A stretch of 35,624 nt of DNA from the NCBI GenBank assembly GCA_902801475.1, contig CADCIO010000031.1, positions 1,164-36,787 on the forward strand. Direction: 5' to 3'. A program made the translations under genes and the position numbers. The stretch is from an uncultured Bacteroidales bacterium (GTDB lineage Bacteria; Bacteroidota; Bacteroidia; Bacteroidales; Bacteroidaceae). The notes under the pieces are model-generated. The model was given only the letters and a program-made list of their open reading frames with translations, did no database searches and was not told the origin of the DNA. This document shows, in pieces, positions 31,211-35,624 of this stretch (positions are counted from its first letter, which is position 1; each line of letters begins with the position of its first letter).

Positions 31211-33649
31211 TCACTCCTGTATATAAATCCGTTGAACACGATTGCTGATGCCTGTGAGCACCTCGTATGGGATGGTTCCCAGCGCATCGCTCAGTACTGT
31301 GACCGGCAAGTTGTCGCCAAAGATTTCCACTTGGTCGCCCTCCTTGCAGTCGATGCCCGTCACATCAAGCATGCAGACATCCATGCAGATGTTGCCCACA
31401 TAGTCGGCTTTCTGACCATTCACCAGGCAGTAGCAACCCCGATTGCCGAGGTGGCGATTGAGTCCGTCGGCATAACCGATAGGAATGGCAGCGATGCGGC
31501 TGTCACGGTCGAGGACGGTACGGCGCGAATAGCCGATGCTGTCTCCCTTAGGCACATCGCGAATCTGCAAGATGGTAGTCTTGAGCGTCGCCACATTATT
31601 TAATATATGGTTGTTGCGGGCATTGATGCCATACAATCCCAAACCCAGACGCACCATATCAAGGTGGTATTCCGGGAAGTGCTCGATACCTGCGGAATTG
31701 CAGATGTGGCGAATGATCTTATGGGAATAAGCTGCCTGCAACTGACGGCTGGCTCGGTCGAAGAGGTCAAACTGACGATGAGAGAACGCATCGAACTCGT
31801 CACCATCGCTACCTACGAAATGACTGAACACAGAGCAAGGAACCAGTGCCGTCTGACGGCTCAGACGTTCGATGAGACGCGGCATATCCTTCTCCGGATT
31901 GAAGCCCAGGCGATGCATGCCCGTATCGAGCTTGATATGGATGGGGAAGTTGGTGATGCCCTCCTTCTCAGCAGCATAAATCAGTTGTTCAAGCAGGTCG
32001 AAACTGAACACCTCGGGTTCCAAACTATAGTCGAACAGCATCTTGAACGAGGTGGTTTCCGGATTCATGATCATGATGTTGGCAGTGATGCCCGCCTCAC
32101 GAAGGTCGGCACCCTCATCAGCCACAGCCACAGCCAGGTAATCCACACCATTGTCCTGCAAGGTCTTGCTCGTCTCCAACGAACCCACACCATAACCGCT
32201 CGCCTTCACCATACACACCATCTTTGTCTCAGGTTTCATGAAACGGCGATAATAGCGCACATTGTTGACAAGGGCATTGAGATTCACCTCAAGGATGGTC
32301 TGATGCACTTTCAGCGTCAGGAGGTCGCTCACCTTGTCGAACCGGAACTGACGGGCACCCTTGATGAGGATGAACTCATTGCGCAACCGCTCAAACACCT
32401 CGCTATGAATCAGGGCGTCAGTCGTGCGGAACATATAATGCTCCATCGGGAAATAGCCCTCACAAGCTGTGAGCTCCTCGCCCACACCAATCACCTTCTC
32501 AATGCCACGCGAGGCAGCCATCTGTGCCACACGCGAATAGAGGCTACGTGGTGTTTCTCCACTCTGAAGGATATCACTCAGAATCAGCGTCCGATGCTGT
32601 TTCTTCGTCTCAGGACGACGGCTCATGAAGTCAAGCGCGATGTCAAGTGACTGCACATCAGAGTTATAGGAATCGTTGATCAGCGTACATCCATTCTTGC
32701 CATCCTTCACCTCCAGACGCATCGCCACCTGTTCCAACCGGCTCATGCGTTCACAAAGCACACGGATGTCGCCCGTGAACACGGTCAACGCTGTCGAGAA
32801 ACACGTGATGGAGTTCTCGATGGAGGCATCATCAATGAAGGGGATGGTGTATTGACCAATCTGTCCCTCATGTTCAAACCATATCGTGGCATGATCGTTG
32901 TCCTTCTCCACCTGTCGCACCTGTAAGCTGACGCGCTTCACACGCTCAGGCAAGGTTTCCGCACATTGCAGGATGGTCGCATCTTTCGAATTGAGCACCA
33001 ACGTCTTGCAGTCCTTGAAGAGTTGCATCTTCTCAGCACACTTGATGCCATAACTCATAAAGTTCTCCTGATGCGCCGCACCCAAATTGGTCATCACACC
33101 GATAGTGGGTTTGACGATGCGTTCCAGCTTCGCCATCTCGCCCGACTGCGAGATACCTGCCTCGATGATGGCAAGGTCGTTATGGGGATTAATGAGCCAC
33201 ACACTCAACGGCACACCCACCTGGCTGTTGTAACTGCGAGGTGAACGGCACACATTGAAATCGGGTGAAAGTAACTGGTACAGCCACTCCTTCACTGTCG
33301 TCTTTCCGTTTGAGCCCGTAATGCCAATCACGGGGATGTCCAACTGACTGCGATGATAAGCTGCCAGATCCTGCAAAGCCTTCAAAGGTGACTTCACCAT
33401 CAAAAAGTTACAGTCCTTCGTCCCTTGAATGGGAAGGCTCTCCACCACGAAGTTGCGCACACCTCTCCTGTACAACTCCTCTATATACTTATGTCCATCG
33501 TTCTTCTCCGTTTTCAATGCGAAGAAGAGCGTCTCCTCCGGGAAACAAAGGCTTCGGCTGTCAATGAGCAGCCAATTGATCTTCGCCTCTGTCGTCCCTT
33601 TTCTCTCTGCGCCAATGACTTGCGCAATTTCATCAATCGTGTATGTCAT
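31211..33649 (-). CDS. Fused MurF ligase and alanine racemase
   Basis: An 812-residue bifunctional enzyme of peptidoglycan synthesis, an arrangement known in Bacteroidetes. The N-terminal half is MurF, which adds D-Ala-D-Ala to UDP-MurNAc-tripeptide: ATP-binding GSNGKTT at 112-118, then HQEN near 193 and NDSYNS near 325. The C-terminal half, from about residue 450, is a PLP-dependent alanine racemase that makes the D-Ala: Lys482 in MVKASGYGVGS is the cofactor lysine, and KLDTGMHRLGF, RLGLGLYGI and IPIGYADGLNR are conserved. The start overlaps the GSCFA gene stop (ATGA, 33646-33649). No heptamer insert is seen inside this essential gene. The fused product would channel supply and use of D-Ala. 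Confidence 0.95.
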   Translation of the reverse strand: MTYTIDEIAQVIGAERKGTTEAKINWLLIDSRSLCFPEETLFFALKTEKNDGHKYIEELYRRGVRNFVVESLPIQGTKDCNFLMVKSPLKALQDLAAYHRSQLDIPVIGITGSNGKTTVKEWLYQLLSPDFNVCRSPRSYNSQVGVPLSVWLINPHNDLAIIEAGISQSGEMAKLERIVKPTIGVMTNLGAAHQENFMSYGIKCAEKMQLFKDCKTLVLNSKDATILQCAETLPERVKRVSLQVRQVEKDNDHATIWFEHEGQIGQYTIPFIDDASIENSITCFSTALTVFTGDIRVLCERMSRLEQVAMRLEVKDGKNGCTLINDSYNSDVQSLDIALDFMSRRPETKKQHRTLILSDILQSGETPRSLYSRVAQMAASRGIEKVIGVGEELTACEGYFPMEHYMFRTTDALIHSEVFERLRNEFILIKGARQFRFDKVSDLLTLKVHQTILEVNLNALVNNVRYYRRFMKPETKMVCMVKASGYGVGSLETSKTLQDNGVDYLAVAVADEGADLREAGITANIMIMNPETTSFKMLFDYSLEPEVFSFDLLEQLIYAAEKEGITNFPIHIKLDTGMHRLGFNPEKDMPRLIERLSRQTALVPCSVFSHFVGSDGDEFDAFSHRQFDLFDRASRQLQAAYSHKIIRHICNSAGIEHFPEYHLDMVRLGLGLYGINARNNHILNNVATLKTTILQIRDVPKGDSIGYSRRTVLDRDSRIAAIPIGYADGLNRHLGNRGCYCLVNGQKADYVGNICMDVCMLDVTGIDCKEGDQVEIFGDNLPVTVLSDALGTIPYEVLTGISNRVQRIYIQE

Positions 33650-34551
33650 TTACTATTTGACAATTTACTATTTACTATTTGGCGATGCTGGTGTCGTGCC
33701 CACTCTTTTGTTGCCTTTGCCACAGCATCTTTTGTTTTGTTATCAAAGTAAGTGTCTTGGAATCGTTGCCAGATATACTCAACCGCCTTTTCCGATGGAT
33801 GTATCATATCATCTGCATAGAAGCGGTAGTCGCGCAGTTCATCCATCATAATTTCATAGGAGGGAAAGTAAAAGCATTGACTATTTGACGATTTACCATT
33901 GACGATTTCATCTACCCCTTGGAGCAAAATCCCCTTCGAGACCTGGTTCACATGGTATCCATCACGCTTATGACGAATCGGACTAACGGTGAAGATGACC
34001 TTCAACTTCGGATTCACGCTCTCCAACAGTTGCAGGAGCATCTCCCACTGGTCAACGATGTCATAAGAATTCAATCGTTCCCTCACAAAAAGGCTGTCTA
34101 ACTGTTTGTGGCAATTGGCCACCAACATGCCCGTCTCCTTCAACCGATAGATGATGGCTGTGCCCATCGTGACAATCAGCACATCTGCCTCCCGCAGGAA
34201 ATCAGCCACACAATGGGTGGTGCCGTTGATTCTTTCGACAAGTGTTGCCACATCGAGTGAGGAGAAACTGCTATGATGCATCCACGAATGCCACATCCCA
34301 TCTGATTCACTCTGAATCAGTTCTACGGAATCGGCAGTATATTCTTTCTCACTGATGCTTCTCAACAAACTTGCAGCGATGCTCGCAGGATTGTAGAGTG
34401 TACCAAAGGGATTCACCATCGCCTCAAAGCCGCCTCGCACCATCTTCTCCCCTATCTCGTCAGCAAAGCACGAACCCACCAGCAGCACCTTCTCACCAGC
34501 AGCAATCTTCCATTCCGATGCAGGAATGTCTATGCGGGTCATCAGTTCCAT
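33646..34551 (-). CDS. GSCFA-domain protein
   Basis: A 301-residue member of the GSCFA family, named for the motif seen here as VLLVGSCFADEIGEKM. These proteins are SGNH-like in fold and are found mainly in Bacteroidetes and Proteobacteria, with no proven reaction. Other conserved features are NPFGTLYNP and, near the C-terminus, FYADDMIHPSEKAVEYIW, with a DxxH pair that would complete an SGNH-type site. The start is set at the ATG at 34551 (MELMTRIDIPAS); the frame extends to a TTG at 34563. It lies between a lipoprotein gene and murF-alr, and overlaps the latter. Two heptamer-like arrays alter it, one encoding about 215-226 (IVNGKSSNSQ) and one at the C-terminus. Confidence 0.88.
   Translation of the reverse strand: MELMTRIDIPASEWKIAAGEKVLLVGSCFADEIGEKMVRGGFEAMVNPFGTLYNPASIAASLLRSISEKEYTADSVELIQSESDGMWHSWMHHSSFSSLDVATLVERINGTTHCVADFLREADVLIVTMGTAIIYRLKETGMLVANCHKQLDSLFVRERLNSYDIVDQWEMLLQLLESVNPKLKVIFTVSPIRHKRDGYHVNQVSKGILLQGVDEIVNGKSSNSQCFYFPSYEIMMDELRDYRFYADDMIHPSEKAVEYIWQRFQDTYFDNKTKDAVAKATKEWARHQHRQIVNSKLSNSK
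33649..33684. repeat. Heptamer-like array (TTTACTA type) at GSCFA/murF junction
   Basis: TTTACTA, TTTGACA, one extra A, TTTACTA twice and TTTGGCG. It encodes the last residues of the GSCFA protein (VNSKLSNSK) and runs to the murF start codon. The single 8-base step makes it less regular than the others. Confidence 0.75.
33876..33910. repeat. Heptamer array (ATTTGAC type), 5 units, inside GSCFA gene
   Basis: ATTGACT, ATTTGAC, GATTTAC, CATTGAC and GATTTCA in 7-bp phase; the units are diverged but the period holds. It encodes IVNGKSSNSQ. Confidence 0.7.
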
Positions 34552-34559
34552 CTCCCCCG

Positions 34560-35117
34560 TCAATCGCCGTAGTAAGAGAACTCCTCCTTCTCGCCGTCAG
34601 CTTTCGTGAAAGTACCCGCGTATGTCTCCCCACAATGCAGGAGTTCGCCCGACTTGTCATATTCACCACCACTGGTGTATTGACCCTCGTAGCGACCTGC
34701 AAATGCCTTCGTGGCAGGGTCGTAGGCATCCACCACCATATCGCCCTCAATCTCCTTAAAGGTACCGCCATCTTCCAGCGCTTCATTCTCCTCCTTGGTT
34801 TGCTTGTAACTGACCAGACGGAGCACATAGATGGTGTCGGTGTCACCGAGATTGTCCTGCACGAATCGGCTCTCATCGCCATCCACAATAAACAACTTGC
34901 AACCACCGTCTTCCAGAAATCCTGCCACCAGCCACGTGGTGACATTTCCCTCCGGCTTAAGTGCATTGTCCAACGTACGTGGCAATTCCTGTGCCACAGA
35001 ATCACTATCCGACGAAGTGCCATTCACCGACTTCGCCACTTCCTTGCAAGCCGTCATGCCACTGAGCATCAACACTGCAACAGCCGAGGCAACCAACATC
35101 AAAAATGCCTTTTTCAT
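34560..35117 (-). CDS. Putative lipoprotein of unknown function
   Basis: A 185-residue protein with a lipoprotein signal: MKKAFLMLVASAVAVLMLSGMTAC, with the acceptor cysteine at 25 preceded by GMTA. A Ser/Asp-rich linker follows (SVNGTSSDSDSVAQE), then a small soluble domain with several charged beta-strands (GGCKLFIVDGDESRFVQD, KAFAGRYEGQYTSGGEYDKSGE). I do not recognise a family. It is first in the operon with GSCFA, murF-alr and the C10 peptidase, eight bases upstream of GSCFA, behind a strong promoter. An envelope role is plausible from context only. Confidence 0.75.
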   Translation of the reverse strand: MKKAFLMLVASAVAVLMLSGMTACKEVAKSVNGTSSDSDSVAQELPRTLDNALKPEGNVTTWLVAGFLEDGGCKLFIVDGDESRFVQDNLGDTDTIYVLRLVSYKQTKEENEALEDGGTFKEIEGDMVVDAYDPATKAFAGRYEGQYTSGGEYDKSGELLHCGETYAGTFTKADGEKEEFSYYGD

Positions 35118-35141
35118 ATTATTCTGTTTTTAATTATTTTG

Positions 35142-35172
35142 CAAAGGTAGTGAAAGCCGAACACAATACAAA
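35142..35172 (-). promoter_or_regulatory. Promoter of the lipoprotein-GSCFA-murF operon
   Basis: On the minus strand TTTG (35169-35172) and TACCTTTG (35142-35149) are spaced by 19 bp, and the -7 box ends 24 bases before the ATG. This is one of the best promoter matches in the window. Confidence 0.85.
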
Positions 35173-35290
35173 ATAAAACGGTTTTTATTTTTATTGTTGA
35201 GGTGCATCCTACCTCCGAGCGAAGCTCAACGGTACAATTACGTGAGAGAAATACCTAAATCCCGCAGCACAAACAAAAGAAAAGAGGAAC

Positions 35291-35338
35291 TTTTCATTTT
35301 TCATCACTCATTGTTCCAAGGGGCAAGGGGCAAGAGGT
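35291..35338. repeat. Heptamer-like array (TTTTCAT then AAGGGGC types)
   Basis: TTTTCAT twice and CACTCAT, then a short break, then AAGGGGC twice and AAGAGGT. Two unit classes occur side by side. Confidence 0.7.
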
Positions 35339-35381
35339 TAGTTTAGTGTTGAGTTCCTAACGTGCAAGGTATCCTCTCGCT

Positions 35382-35451
35382 CCTTGCTCCTTGCTCCTCG
35401 CCCCTCGCCCCTCTCACCTCGCCCCTCTCTCCTCGCCCCTTGCCCCTCAAT
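35382..35451. repeat. Heptamer array, 10 units (CCTCGCC type)
   Basis: CCTTGCT twice, CCTCGCC twice, CCTCTCA, CCTCGCC, CCTCTCT, CCTCGCC, CCTTGCC and CCTCAAT, all starting CCT at 7-bp steps. It ends 11 bases from the stop of the gene at the right edge. Confidence 0.92.
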
Positions 35452-35462
35452 TGTCAACTCCC

Positions 35463-35624
35463 TTAATCTCCATCAGGGTCGTCCACCAGCGTGCCACCGC
35501 CGCCGCCGTTGTTGCCACCGTTGTTGCCAGTGTTGCCGTTGTTCTCACCACCCTCGTTCTCGTCCTCGCCATCCTCGATGTCGCCGCTGTCGGAGCTGGT
35601 CACGCGCTTGAGCACGTTGCCGTC
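35463..35624 (-). CDS. C-terminus of an acidic Gly/Asn-rich protein (partial)
   Basis: The minus strand is open from the window edge to a TAA at 35463-35465, giving the last 53 residues of a protein that begins outside. The part seen starts DGNVLKRVTSSDSGDIEDGE and continues as an acidic then Gly/Asn-rich low-complexity tail ending TLVDDPDGD. The codons are GC-rich (GGC, AAC, GAC). Such tails occur on Bacteroidales HU-like DNA-binding proteins and on some surface proteins; the visible part cannot decide between them. A plus-strand frame over the same bases is proline- and arginine-rich and was rejected. Confidence 0.6.
   Translation of the reverse strand, partial: DGNVLKRVTSSDSGDIEDGEDENEGGENNGNTGNNGGNNGGGGGTLVDDPDGD

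Larger units (their letters stand above)
35118..35462. other. Intergenic region with promoter, hairpins and two heptamer arrays
   Basis: No gene is seen. Besides the promoter and the arrays listed separately, it has two neighbouring hairpins: GAGGT (35199-35203) with ACCTC (35211-35215), and GAGC (35217-35220), GAA loop, GCTC (35224-35227). Their order repeats that of the pair at 234-267. They could end transcription of the minus-strand gene at the right edge. Confidence 0.55.

Noticed and set aside
31607..32650. 347-residue plus-strand open frame
   Set aside because: Lies wholly opposite murF-alr, whose motifs are clear. Codon structure of the real gene explains the open antisense frame.
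35384..35611. Plus-strand open frame rich in Pro, Arg and Cys
   Set aside because: Antisense of the CCTCGCC heptamer array and of the Gly/Asn-rich C-terminal tail; low complexity only.

Overview
The window looks like a chromosomal segment of a Bacteroidales bacterium, most likely a Prevotella/Segatella-type member of the Prevotellaceae. The support is: Bacteroidetes promoter boxes (TAnnTTTG, several with a TTTG box 19-20 bp upstream), a MurF-alanine racemase fusion, a GSCFA protein, a DUF4954 protein, a PorZ-like type IX secretion protein, a smalltalk microprotein, and many secreted proteins with short Prevotella-style C-terminal tails. I see no tRNA, rRNA, CRISPR array, transposase or integrase.

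Layout. 1-500: a small smalltalk-type gene behind tandem hairpins, then a terminator. 506-7793 (minus): hflX, a DUF4954 beta-helix protein, a GH95 fucosidase and a GH43 enzyme with CBM6, probably one transcription unit. 7884-11604 (plus): GT4, GT2 and a SulP anion transporter. 11859-15812 (plus): a 1317-residue modular surface protein with its own promoter and terminator. 15930-18921 (plus): prmC and porZ. 18991-20831: two convergent GT2 genes. 20896-23120 (minus): a BlaI-type repressor and an M56 (BlaR1-like) membrane protease. 23130-23866: a large non-coding region with a T/G-rich tandem repeat and a nested palindrome. 23867-26275 (plus): a propeller sensor resembling a hybrid two-component sensor that stops just after its membrane helix. 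26365-29511 (plus): GT2, an SGNH-like protein and an MBOAT acyltransferase, probably a surface-glycan acylation cassette. 29546-35117 (minus): lipoprotein, GSCFA protein, murF-alr and a C10 cysteine peptidase in one tight operon. The right edge holds the C-terminus of an acidic Gly/Asn-rich protein.

The most unusual signal is not a gene. At least sixteen loci carry arrays with a strict 7-bp period whose unit sequences differ between loci but intergrade. They lie in intergenic gaps, in gene ends, in a promoter, and inside at least six protein-coding genes, where they encode heptapeptides of the type QLSTVNC or QLSTLNS. In coding regions the GTTGA[CG]A type always sits with its stop-free strand as the coding strand. 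prmC is the most affected gene: it has two heptamer arrays plus three copies of a 13-bp palindrome at exact 22-bp spacing, read in three different frames. GC-rich hairpins with a GAA triloop form another dispersed class, one of them inside a glycosyltransferase gene.
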